Shown piece after piece: positions 43,015 to 54,600 of a stretch of 64,000 nucleotides of DNA (position 1 is its first letter; the number at the start of each line of letters is the position of its first letter). Under the pieces are notes generated by a model that had not been told where the DNA came from, did not search any database, and saw nothing but the letters and a program-made list of their open reading frames with translations. This DNA is from Volvox africanus. Its lineage: Eukaryota > Chlorophyta > Chlorophyceae > Chlamydomonadales > Volvocaceae. The DNA is taken from contig BSDZ01000015.1 of assembly GCA_030268105.1 (NCBI GenBank), positions 558,001-622,000 on the forward strand, in the 5' to 3' direction. Position numbers and translations under genes: made by a program.

Positions 43015-44324
43015 CTACGGCATTAGCCATTATGTCGGCCTGCCTGTAGGTTTGGGCGGTTGGAGGGTGGTTGGCAGGGGGGGTAAGAAGGGTTTCTGCC
43101 CCAAGCCTGCATCCCGGGTCTGCACGATCTCCCGAAGAGCAAAAGATAGCCTGCAGCACGTGTGCCCTACGGAAGCATCCTCCTCCCTTCCCTCAAATCG
43201 GATTTTCGGGTTCCTTTTCCCGATTCTGCGTACGGTTTCATTGCAATACACCTCCCCTCAACCCCCAGACACACAGAGATTGGGTGGCTGACGCCGTGAC
43301 AGAGACATTAATACACCCATTCCCGTTTCTCAATCTCATTGGCACTCAGACTCTTACGCCTTCCCCCTGTTGAAACAATTTGTGCCGTGAGAGGGTTTCT
43401 CTGCTTATCCCCTGGTCTGAGGCGATGGTACTCACTGAAGGGCAATTGCCGGACTCCGAAGGTGCAGCTGAGGGCCCTGGGTGAGTGAGACGGTGGGAGC
43501 TGCAGGCTTACGACAACTTATATAAAACACCGCCATGTGTTAAGGAGCCCAAACATAGGAGGGGAATTACCTCTCTTCCCCACCCCTCAACCACACAACA
43601 GGTCTGGCCTTCGGCACCCACAAGCTGCTGTTCATGGTTGTGAAAGGATTCAGTGTCGCCACCGCCACGCGCGTGTACAGTGAACTGGTTTGGTGAAGAA
43701 AGGAACTGACAGGGGGGGTTGAAGATCTCATAAGGCCCAATCTTGACATAGGATCCCCAACCCATATCCCCCCTTCCCAAATAGCCTTCCACCTGAACTC
43801 ACAGCCTCAATCCCGAACGCTTCCCCCTCCTCCCCCCACCCGCTCCCTGACTCCTTGTCTCCCCTTCACGCTGCTTGACTCACCCATTCCCCGATTCCCC
43901 ACCTTGCCCACTTGCTGACCCTTCCTCCCTCTCTAGCAGGCGCGGGTGGTGGTGGTGGGATTTAGGGCTTCTGGGGGGCAGTTTTCATAAACCTTAGTGT
44001 GATGACAAACCCGGTGGGACATGGTATGAATGTTGCAATTCTATAACCAGCTTCTTGTTCCGGGAAATCGTACATCATTTTTTATTTTATCGTTTTGTTT
44101 CTTACGTACGAGGATAATGTATAAGTTATATAAGTTTCTCGTAAGAAGTTTACTTCGCTTTGGGTGGGGGATTGCGCAAGGAGGGAGGAAATGTTCAAAT
44201 GACCGAAGCGGATCGGCTTGGTCTGCTGTACATACAAATGGCACACGTGACGATGCAAGTTGTTGACATCACTGCCGTACATTAGGGTGCCAGGTGCGAA
44301 CACCGGCACCACACCGTAGCGTAG

Positions 44325-44752
44325 GTGAAAAGCCTATCAACGTGCAGACGGGCGAGTACACACCAGTGGAAAGTTGTGTTGTATGGATTAAGAATGAGCT
44401 CTCTAGCCGATGGATGCGTTGGTGGCGTTGTCACTGTGTCAAACTTGTCAAGGACATATAGCAAGGCGCCTTATTCTCCAAACGTGACGATGCAGGTTGC
44501 AGGGCTTCCTAGCGGTGCAGGAACATGGGGCCTCCGGAATCCCGCCAGGCCTCGGAGCCACAAGCAAAGGAGCTACACATCAATTCTCCCAAGGTGCGTG
44601 TTTCGCGCCATTTGTTTGTCATGTCTACTCAAACCACATTCCTCGTTGATCAGGTTACGGAGGACACATTTATCAGTGTGAACGAGTCTGCATACGCAAA
44701 TCAATGGTGCTTGGGGATCAGTATGTCCGACTGTCCAGCGCCTGCGTATTAA
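44325..44752 (+). other. Exon-like open segments, unassigned
   Basis: Two frames overlap. One ends with SSLADGCVGGVVTVSNLSRTY-type sequence. The other, after a CAG at about 44520, begins with MGPPESRQASEPQAKELHIN and may be spliced at AAG|GTGCGT near 44594. They could be 5' exons of the gene that is clear from 45335 on, or a separate gene. The support is only splice consensus and composition. Confidence 0.25.
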
Positions 44753-45334
44753 CCCCAGTCGGAGATGCCCCTGTCGCTCTCGCCGTGCGTACTGTATGGC
44801 TGAACAAAACTATCTAGGACTGTCAACGACGGCCGTTACGAGCCTAACACTGCAAGCCTGCTGGCCAACATGACAGACATTTTTTACAATATATTAGGGA
44901 ACAAAATATCCATGTATGGTGGGCAGAGAGTGATGATGCTTCGGCCTTTACCAGCCAGCCGCGTAATCAACACAACCATTAGCCCATTAGGCTTACTTTA
45001 TTTCTTATGGGCATGACAAATATATGGATTTGCCACAGCCGCTTGGATTGCGATTGATGTACGTGTCACGGGAGAAAGCGTCATATTTAGGTGAACTTTG
45101 TTTTTCAGAAATTATGACCAGTGTACACCATCTTGCACATCTATTCGTTTAACCTTAATATAGTTCTCAAGATTCTCCATACCAGAACTTTTCATATCTT
45201 CGCCGACCTCGGCGTGGATTTAGGCATCGTATACACAAATGTGCAGCTTTCCCAAATGGTTAGGCTGGGTAGATGGCAATGTGTACTTCATTACCATATG
45301 CTCCATTGTACCTGAATATGATAAATAATATCCC

Positions 45335-47646
45335 ATGTCTGATTACAAAAAGCAGGCCGACAGGCTGCGGACTCTGCGACAGATACCTCAACACCAACAA
45401 AGCCACAGCTTACAGCTTCCGCCTAGGGAACCGGTGCAGGCAGAATATCATCGAGCGCCTACAAACGTGAATGCGCTTGTTCAGGTACTTCTTGCGTTTC
45501 CAGGTTTCTTGCTGTCGCCTGCAGGAAGCAGTTGACGGAGGTATCATTTCTTTCAACTTGCAGCGGCATTACTTTCCTGCTGAAGGCGCAGTTTCTTACG
45601 GCGTAGGGGAGCCCGCAATTGCTGATATTTCAGATGCTGCCGACGCCGCTGACCGACTCTCCAAATATCAAAGCATCTGCCATCGACGGGCTGCCGAGGC
45701 GAGCAGGGCAATGAAGGCCGAACGAGATGCTAAATTGAAGCTGGTACGTGAAGGACAGCAGCCCAACGGATTTTGTGGTATGCGTTTCGCCTCCTATTTA
45801 TGCCCCGCAGTTGACACACATGTACAGGCCGTGTCAGCACAAGAAAGGTCTCAGGCAGCTAAGGCATTCGGTGTACGAGTTGCGCTCAGCAACTTAAAGG
45901 CTTCACCTAGCAATCCTGGTCCGCGAAAGGTAAGGCAATGGTTGGGTCTGACACCGACGATGGAGTGCATGAAGTCGTTAAAAACACACATCAAGACCAA
46001 CCTGGAATGGGCGTGTCCTGTGCAGGCGATCTCGCAACAAGATCCGGGGGAGAGCGGTGCATCGTGTATGGTGCGGCCAATTTAGCCTAAGCAACGAAAA
46101 CGTATCTTTAATCGCTTCTTCTGTAACGCAGGGCAGTGGCCCCACCTGTCCAAATAACGGCCTGGAAGAAGGGCCACAGGGCCCACTGGGTTGCGGTGAA
46201 GAAGCGACCAACACGAACAGCAATGAGGTAGAAGTTGGAGGCAGCGAACCCGCAGCCGCAGCAACGCCGGAACATAGTGAGTAAGCAGCCACCTAGATTT
46301 TCTGCGGTGACTTTGTCCACAATTCGTCTTTATAGGTGATTAGGTTGACGTTGGCCGTAGTTTTCTGGTAATGTGGCATGCATGCACATCATGTAGCCTA
46401 CCTTCACGTACAAATTGTGCCATCCCCCTTCTACGAATTATCACCCAGTCTCTTGCGGAGAGGCGCCGGTACCTCCAACGGCTCTGGACCCAATCCCAAT
46501 GAAGCATGGTCTTGATGCCCCTCCTCAAGCAGCGAGGCTGGCTTCAGTAAGCATGTCAGCCCGCCTGCGGCTTGCATCGCACAGCAAGCACGCGGCCATG
46601 GAGGTCGCCCGCGTTCAGGTGGCAGAGGGGCCGCAGTGCACGGCAAATATGGCAATAGAACATCCACCCGCCATTAAGGGAACAAGAAACGAGGCCAAGG
46701 CATTCAAAACCAGGTGTGTAGAGTTGTCGCCACGACGTCATTGGGGTCCAAATACTGATTACAGCCAATTAGGCGAACCATATGTGCTGTGGTAGAGGCT
46801 CCAAACTGCAAGAAACCCATGTCTGGGCGGGCCTGTCAATGGGATGAGGTTGCCGGCACATTTTCAAGTCCTGTGGGAGGGACAGAAGCTGGCGGCAACA
46901 GACTGTACCCTGACAGATAGATTGGAGGTATTAACTGGGATCAATTCAGCCCCTTTGCGACAAATATGCGGATCCCTAACAGCTGGAATGCTATCTCTTA
47001 CGAATGGATGCGTCGGGACAAATATATTGTCAAACAAATACCTGGTGCAGCGCTTTCCCACGCGATATTTTAATGGAATCCAAAAGATCGGAACCCATCA
47101 CGCATGCAGTTTGTTCAGGGCATGCATCTTGCAGGGTTATAACATGGGTTTGCGCGATCCCATGACTCCAGGGGGGGTCCTTCACTGTGATATTTCATAC
47201 GTTATTGCAACCGGGTCATTTACATGCTGGTCAAGTGGTGTATAGTTCGTTTCGAATGAATGCCAAGTTCTTTCCCTTCACGCAGGGTGCTGCAACCCGC
47301 AAATCCAAATCTTGGAGCCAAGGCGTACAAGGGCAAAGTTTTGCCAGTTGCCATTTCCGTTACTGATGTGGCGGGGCTGAGCCGCGTTGCACAGAAGGTA
47401 CATCGACTGCATAGCTGCATGACGAGAGACCGTACTTTCAAAGGAGACCGTTTTTTCCCACGTATGCAGGTGTCGGAGATCAGCGAGAAATTGGACCTCC
47501 CCCGGCTTTGCGCGTGCCCAAACAATGCAACCATTTTCGATCCGACGTACGTCAACAAGTGTGCTCGGAACTGTCCCCTGTATCATCAACCAGAACGTTA
47601 CGAGCGTTTGCTGACGACATGGCTGCGAGAGAAGAATATCATTTAG
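45335..47646 (+). CDS. Multi-exon protein of unknown function with Cys-rich C-terminus
   Basis: In-phase exons are 45335-45484, 45525-45743, 45828-45929, 46026-46070, 46132-46276, 46449-46713 and 46813-46927. A tentative exon near 47140-47225 follows, then about 47289-47397 and 47470-47646 with the stop. The protein is about 450-470 residues: a charged helical N-terminus (KKQADRLRTLRQ), a probable coiled-coil around RRAAEASRAMKAERDAKLKL, and a low-complexity Gly/Glu/Asn middle. It ends in LCACPNN...DPTYVNKCARNCPLYHQPERYERLL, with C-x-C and C-x3-C spacing. That ending recalls, from memory only, the C-terminus of CCDC15-like coiled-coil proteins; this is unproven. The Met at 45335 may be internal if the segments upstream belong to it. 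A TGTAA at 47680-47684 follows the stop by 34 bp. Confidence 0.6.
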
Positions 47647-47679
47647 CTTGAGAGTGCAGGGTGTCTTACCCGGCGGAAA

Positions 47680-47684
47680 TGTAA
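47680..47684 (+). promoter_or_regulatory. Putative TGTAA poly(A) signal
   Basis: TGTAA is the usual polyadenylation signal of chlamydomonadalean nuclear genes. This copy lies 34 bp after the stop at 47646, somewhat close for a full 3' UTR. Confidence 0.35.
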
Positions 47685-48880
47685 CTGAGCTGGTGGAGTG
47701 CTGTCGACTTGGTTCAGGAGTGACTTGCGTAACAGCACAAGGCCGTGACTCAGGCCACCACTGTGCCACTGCATCAGTAAACTATGAAACGAACATCTCT
47801 GCTGGCGCAACGGAGTTGTATGTTTTCGTCCTCGACCTCCATTGCACTATCCAGGTCCCCCTCAAAGATCACACGGAAATGGCAGTGACAGATTGTCACA
47901 AGCCTCACGGACGCAATATATAGTCCGAAAGGTCACTGACATCATAAATGCAACATCACCCAACAATTGGAGACTTGCTCAGGCCCATAACACAGGACGC
48001 TCGTCAGGCGTCATAGTTCACAGGTCAGTTTACTCTCTTAGACGGTTAGGGTAAGTTTGCAATTTGTATGGCGCAGAGGCCCTCATCCAGCCTCTTGCAT
48101 GGGTCTTCCTAGCACCAGGCCTCCCAAGCACACCAACCTCATGAGTACAGAAGGCAAGCCCCAACGGAGCTGCTAACGGTATACTTTGCGCAGACATACA
48201 CACGCTCAGTAATCTTTGAGTGCCCATCAAACAGCCTGCTGTGAACGTTTGCTTGGCTAAGAAAAACGGCAAAGCAGCACCACGCTCTCTTGGCACATCA
48301 AGGGGTGACGGGGACGGTCACATGCACGCACGCAGATACACACTCCGCAGCTGACGACGCCACTCAAGACGTGCGCGAACCAACTTGCTGCCCATTTTGG
48401 TCCTTTGTTTCACACATATATCCCCGTTGGCCCTTCAATAGGCTAAAAACGATCACGCTCTGCAGCTCCTACTTTCCAATGCCGATGCCCATACCTAGAC
48501 CGCGAAGCTGAGGGCCAGTTGGAAGCAATGCTCTGCGACAAGTTGCAATGGTAATGGTGATACTAGTTCTCGCGGAACCTGCTCTCCAGGAGCTTCCTTG
48601 AGCTCACAGCGCTACAGCGGGTGTTACTCCAGGGAAGGTAAGGGATTGATATTGTTTGATGAGCATTCCCGGGTAATGTTAGCTGATTTCTATTTGAGGC
48701 TCCTTCCTGCCGCCCGTTGTCTATAGAGGCTGACCAATACCTGGCATTGTTCGACTTGGTGCCTTTTGACTCTTTTCTGCCTCTTCATGGGTTAATCCTC
48801 AAAGTGCACCTCATTCTGCTGCATCACTGTCAGCTGTCCCGCCGCCACCGCCCACATGCGTCCCCAGGTGCATTTGTTGT

Positions 48881-49085
48881 GTGTAGGATAGGGGGGTACA
48901 TCACCCGTGGCCACTAACCTGGCAGTCCCTACCTTCCCCTGTGTTTCGGGGCACCCTCATCCAGTCTCCCATGCCGACTTCTCCGAAATCAGTGGTTTTC
49001 CCAGGTTCAGCACCCACCACCAGCATCCAGCGGAATCTGCCGAATCGACTAAGGCGTCAACTCCGCTACTGGTTAGCTCGCAGGT
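48881..49085 (-). mobile_element. Truncated dispersed element D, copy 2, with 10-bp target duplication
   Basis: The element is 205 bp and is flanked by perfect CATTTGTTGT repeats at 48871-48880 and 49086-49095. Its left end is the same as in the other copies; its right end is longer than in copy 3. One constant end, one variable end and a target duplication are the pattern of a 5'-truncated non-LTR retroelement whose 3' end is at 48881 (minus orientation). Confidence 0.85.
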
Positions 49086-49975
49086 CATTTGTTGTATGCA
49101 CTATGTTAACGGAGGGTACACGAATGCCCGGCGGTCAGGGAGGTCATTCGCAGCTTGGCCTGCCCATGGCCGAAATTTGGGTTGCCAGCCTTGTTGGGGG
49201 ACGTGCCAGGGGTGCCAGGGCTAGGCAGCGGACGATTGGGGCTCAAGATTGCTTCAAATGCCAGGATCCTCCCTTGTAGTAGTGGGAGTACCTGTGAGGC
49301 CCGCGGCAAGAGATTAAGGACCAAACGGATGCCGCCGCGAAAGGCTGTTTGGAACCCTTCCTGGTAGGAGGTAAAATTAAGTATGACCAAACCTTCAGCC
49401 AAGGTTCCAACAATATATCCTACAATGTACTGCAACGTGCACGGCATATCATCTGATCCTGCCGGGGTGCACCTTATGAAAGAAACAAATGATTAGGAAG
49501 AGCAACTGCCGATACGCCAGCGGTTCCAAGGTTGCAACAGTTTGCCTGCAGGTACAGCGTCCCGGTAATGGAAGCGATAAAAGCTGTGGAGGTTGTTGAT
49601 AGCGGCACCCGCATTCTCTTTCGAGTTGATTTGAATGCATTATCCAGGCAATTAACTTGTCCGTTCATTTCTTGTCATAACGAACGCCAGGCACTTCATC
49701 ATGCTCGTGGCCTAGACGTTGCCAAGCCACCACCTACACATACCCATATCGATACGGTCATTCAGGCCGCATCATTAACAGCACGTTTGGCGCCCAGGAA
49801 ACCTACACAGAGCCGCCTCGCCCCTTCTCAGTTGTGCTTTTCTGCAAACAAAATGCTTAACGGCAATTCCAAGTAAGGCCCCCAAGCACACACGGAAAGA
49901 GTCATGTGGCAGGAGGCTTGAGGCTTCCTTGAGGCTTAACTCTTTAATTGGTGCCGAAGGAAAGAGTATCTCACA

Positions 49976-49980
49976 TTACA
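49976..49980 (-). promoter_or_regulatory. Putative TGTAA poly(A) signal of the DUF3007 gene
   Basis: TGTAA on the minus strand, about 143 bp past the stop at 50123. This is a reasonable 3' UTR length. Confidence 0.5.
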
Positions 49981-50122
49981 TAAGCATATCACTTCACGCG
50001 TTCACGACACACTATATCTACCACTTCAGACACTTGAAGGAAAGAAGCGCCAGCATGCTGATCAACAGTTGAAAACCAATAAAAATCCACATCGCGCCCT
50101 GCTGCAGCATCGCCTGCGCCTT

Positions 50123-51382
50123 TTACTCCTGCTTAGGCGGCGCCCGCCCTGCGAGCTTTCGCTGGTGATCTGCCTCCACCTCGTTTGCCAGATCCGACAG
50201 CTCAGCCTCCGTCATCTCCTCCACGCGCTTCCGCATCACCGCCTCCTCGTACTGCTCCAGCTGCTTCACGTATGTCATTTGCTGCAGGCACAAAGTTCAC
50301 GGGTCAATAAACCGGCGTCAAGAGGTGCGGCCGGCTTGACGCTAATGTATGCGTACGTCCAAGTTTCCTGATTAGCTTTCGCATGATCGTAAACGGTTGG
50401 TGCACAGCAAACGCAGACATACAACAGAAAACTGTCAGGTGTTCTTCTGTACCAGGTCAGCTCAAGCAGCTGAACACAAAACTGGCAGCATTGAACGTAG
50501 AGCGGCTGGCCGGGCCGCCCGTGCCGTTGCTAATCCCATGAAGAGGCACCATCCATTTAACTTAAATCCATCTTACCCCAACCCCAATATGCACGTGCAA
50601 AGCGCGGTTCAAAGAGAGCTCTCGTACGAGTTCCGAAAGCAGGTGCTCCCGCTACAATATCCGCCCTTGTACGCACCAAAACAAAGGGAGTTTACATCGA
50701 AGGCTGGCATCTTACCTTGTCAGCCTCAACATATATATCCCAATCTCTGCTGTCGTGCGTTTATGCAATGCTCTTCGCATCGCCCTCCCATCAATCCGGC
50801 AACGACGCCTGCTTAGATGCCAACGCGAGGACTACATGGGGGGCCCCTGGCCCTAGTCCTACCTTAGCTTGTCCCTGCTGTAACGATCTCTTACCTTGGT
50901 CGCCACGCGGAAAATGTACGTGGACACCCAGCCAACGCAGATGCCCATGAAGATAATCAGCTGGACCCAGTTGCCTGCATAGCCCGCCTCCATGCCCATG
51001 GCCCGAAGCCCGTAGTAAAGTCCATAGCCCAGAGCAATCAGTCCACCAGTAATAATCAGCACGTCCTTGCGTGAGTAACCGAACTCGGTATTGTATATGA
51101 CTTTCTTGCCATCGTCACTGCTGGCAGCGACGGATATTCTGACCCGGCCTGGGCACACCCTAGCGCCAAAGCCTTCAGATTTTCGAATGCTTTGCACACT
51201 TGACCTACCTGTGATGGAAACCACGCATGTGTGATAGAATGGCGGGTCAAGAATTCACGACCACGTATTGGCCACAACACTACAACGCCAGCGGAGTGCT
51301 TACCCAAAGAAAAAGGCACAAAGCACTTGTGGGTCGACTTGTGAAGAAGCAGAGAACAGGGCTTCGCAAGAAGAGACGCCAT
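50123..51382 (-). CDS. DUF3007-family plastid membrane protein, 3 exons, 183 aa
   Basis: Exons are 51382-51304, 51208-50895 and 50281-50123; phases close on 552 bases including the TAA. The first 50 or so residues are a Ser/Lys/Arg-rich transit peptide, with a likely processing region around RVRISVAASS. The conserved part starts with VIYNTEFGYSRKDVL, followed by two membrane helices (IITGGLIALGYGLYYGL and GNWVQLIIFMGICVGWVSTYIFRV, broken by a GMEAGYAG loop). A charged C-terminal helix follows (QMTYVKQLEQYEEAVMRKR), with EMTEAELSDL. This layout matches the DUF3007 family of cyanobacteria and plastids, which has no assigned function that I know of. It is probably a thylakoid or envelope protein. 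It is divergent from the DUF1350 gene. Confidence 0.9.
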
Positions 51383-51696
51383 CGCAGCGCCAAGGGAATT
51401 ATGGGACCTATGTATTGTCCTAGACTTATGCCAATGAATTAACTGTTACATGAAACCCTTTATCTGCACCTTGAGGAAATTTCTTTACTTGCATTGGAAC
51501 TTTGGAAGCTCCTGCTAAGAAGAGCATATGTCGTACAGAATAGCTTTCAGTCCTTTCGAATCATATTCCCCTCATCCTAAATAGTTCGGTATTAGGTATT
51601 GCTTAGTTTGCACTAATCACTTACTCGAGTGAGGATTCATCCCCGTCTCCTACAGACTACAGGACCTGTCAACCCTTTCTATCAATTGCAGTCACC
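51383..51696. promoter_or_regulatory. 314-bp head-to-head intergenic region, probable shared promoter
   Basis: The start codons of the minus-strand DUF3007 gene (51382) and the plus-strand DUF1350 gene (51697) are only 314 bp apart, so both 5' UTRs and promoters must lie here. The region is AT-richer than its surroundings. A pyrimidine run ending in CAG lies just before the DUF1350 ATG, so a 5'-UTR intron is possible. No TATA box was identified with confidence. Confidence 0.6.
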
Positions 51697-54600
51697 ATGG
51701 CCCTTGTGTCAAGTCGTATCATGGCAGGCCGTCGTCCGATATCTGCATCACGTCGTGGACGCATTATGGCTCCTGTCGCAACAGGTGGGGAGTTTGCGGG
51801 ACAGACTTGTTTGCTGCCTAAGGCAGGCGCTGCTTACGTTGCCCTTGGTTGTTTGAGCATTTACATGAATTAACATCTAGATCATGGATTAGCATCTGAA
51901 ATGTGGTTTAGTGGTTAACGCCAGACTGTATTGCTGGAGTACTGGCATGAAACGCTGAACATTGGGCCTTTGCCGCAGTTTCTGGTGTTAAGACGCCATA
52001 AGCACACAAATGCGCTATGGTATCTTAAAAAACTGATCATGGGCCACAGTTGTCCTTGTACCGCCGTGATGGGCCACAACGCAGCGTTTTTCGATCACAA
52101 ACCGCCCGGTTATTTGCTATAAATTGTTGATATCAGTGCAGTAGATACAAGGAACTCAGGGTTACGCAGTTTCGTGTTAAGAGGTTCGCCACCTTCCGGT
52201 TTCACAAGCTTTCTTTTCGTCACCTGTAAGCACGCCCCATACAACCTTTTACGGCTATTCGCCTGGTTTTTTTGCGTCTCTGCCTATATTCCATATCCTT
52301 TCAGACCGTGTCATCGCTCGACATGGTCTGCGTATCGCGGCCAGCCATCAACCAGTGGGCTCAACTATCAATGGCGCGATCCCTGTCAGTCGCCCTCAAG
52401 CAGCACCTTCTATTTTTTCAAGTATCGAATCAATGATACAGGTGCGAAAACCCAGCTGGCGGTCATCGCATTGCAACAAGTTACAGTGGAGTATTGCCAG
52501 CATAATCCCGCGAATCGTTTTCCTTCTTCTCGTTTTTGTCTTTCGTTTCTGTAAGCTTTTTCGTTAACGAGTTTAGCTCAGTTGGAATTTATCAGTCCAA
52601 GCCTTTTCCAAACTGGCTTGCACCTTAGCCCAAAACTCACGGCATCACCCTCTCCGCGATCACAGCAGCCACCTAGTTGCGTCCCTGTAAGTTTTATTGC
52701 AATCAAGTTTATATCTGACCCTCACAATCTTTGGTTATGTGTGGAGTTCTACTGTAAGGGTGATGCGGGCGATTCATGGAAAAGGGATGCCATTGCCCGG
52801 AGGCGGAAAAGATCGCCGTGATGTGAACCCCAACAGGTACACAATAAAATTGATGCGCCAACCTGTATATTATACGGCATTAAGAATCACGTCCGTTGGT
52901 AAAAAAGGTTAGACGTACGTAGGCTTTCTACCTGATGGCAAGCAAGCCTGCCTCGTCCTGGCTACGCTTCTCACACCTGTCTATTTCCAACGCCGTTTAG
53001 GATGCCGGCCGCCGTTTTTATCCCTCCCACGTTCGTCACAGGAAGTATGATGTTTTTATTGCCAGGGGTACCTGCTGTTTGGATATGTACTTGTGTTTAC
53101 GCGAACTATTTCTCACATAACACCCAAGCGAAGATCGTACCGTAAATAGCCCTTTCCAGGCGATGTAACCCTTGCTGTCGTCTAGCAGTCAAAATGTACT
53201 CACCTGGGCAGTGAACAGTCTCAAACATCCGTGTCACATTGGCTGGGTATGGACCAGAGAGACACACCTTGGCACTGATGCAGCCGAACAAGTGTATGAC
53301 CCGGGCAGAGCCACTCTAAGAACTGTCGATTCCTTGGCGCCTCTACCTCACATCTCACACCGGCAGAGAACTACACACAGTGCAACCGCTAACCTGAATA
53401 GCCGTGTGACACAATCCATTCCGGGTTTTCTCCTGACTGTTGTCTGACTCCTTCACTGATTCTGTGCGATGTGGCTCCTTGCTACTGCCCCTCTCTCACA
53501 AAACAATCGGTTCTTCGTTCTCACTCAAATACCCCCTTGCCTGTTAGGAACGAAGGCGCCCGGCTCTCGCCACATTGCTTCTTTCCCATACATGTATCAC
53601 ACGTGTAGCGACCATTCCGCCGCCCATTCCCTTCCTGCTGCTGCTGCTGTTGCCTCAGTCTACCTTCAACAGTACTCAACCCGGACAGCGCAACGACTGG
53701 CGCGAGGTGGAGGGCTGCTACGTGCTCTTCCCGCCCTCAGGCAGGCCGCCGGCGGCAGTCGCCCACTTCCTCGGAGGCGCCTTTGTGGGCGCAGCACCGC
53801 AGGTCGGGTGTATTGGATCGGCCGCTTTAGTATGTGGAGGGGGGTGTCACGTCAGAGATGCTGACTAAGTCATATCGCCTACAATTTGAAGTCGATGCGG
53901 AGGAGCCTAATTAGGATTGCCGGTGAAACCTCTCACACGACCATGCGGCGGTCATTATTAGGCCTCAGAGACCCGCACCGAGATGAAGCTCCAGGGGGGA
54001 GGGGTAAATAAGGAACGGATGGACCCATGGGGCTCCGGAATTGATTGACGAGCCGGAACGGGGCGCAATGTATGGAATCTGACTAGACATAGAAGTACAG
54101 ATAGAGCCCTCATGATGGTGGTGATGGTGATGGTGATGGTGATGGTGATGGTGATGGTGATGGTGATGGTGATGATGGGAGAAATGGTTGCAGTCCTGAC
54201 CCAAGAGGATGGGCTGCCAACCATTACAAAACCAACTGCCGATGGAAACGTACGGCAAGTCCTTGGTCCCAACTGCTGCGCCGTGGGAAGCCGAAAAGAG
54301 GCAAAATGTATAATATCACTGCCTCTGCGGCTGATGAGATGCAGCGCTGCCCATCTGTGTGTGTGTGTATGTGTGTGATGCAACACTGCCGGGCAGCCCT
54401 CCATGTAGTTGAACAAAGGAGCCAGCGAGGGAGGGGAAGAGGGTGCGGGCTCAAGTACTTCCTTTCCATCCCTTACAACTCCTGAACCTGATCTACTATG
54501 ACCCCTTGCTGCCGTACAACCGTACCCGAAAACCCCCTCCCCCGGTGTCGGGCGGCATCTTCTGACAACGTAACCCTCCTTAACCCATATGGGGTGGTTA

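Larger units (their letters stand above)
41398..45334. other. Interval between divergent MSH2 and the 45-kb gene
   Basis: It holds the 5' flank of MSH2 and exon-like segments on the plus strand at 42597-43014 and 44325-44752 (separate entries). A low-complexity (TTA)n/(AAG)n stretch lies at 42420-42500. The rest of 41398-42300, 43015-44320 and 44760-45330 shows no supported gene. Confidence 0.4.
47685..50122. other. Interval with mobile-element copy, no firm gene
   Basis: It contains copy 2 of element D (48881-49085). A weak plus-strand exon-like frame at about 49697-49876 ends in a stop (LHHARGLDVAKPPP, then SANKMLNGNSK). A minus-strand TGTAA at 49980-49976 probably belongs to the DUF3007 gene. 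Nothing else is supported. Confidence 0.4.

Noticed and set aside
50397..50816. 139-residue plus-strand open frame
   Set aside because: It lies wholly inside the intron of the DUF3007 gene on the opposite strand, with no motif and no exon partner found.
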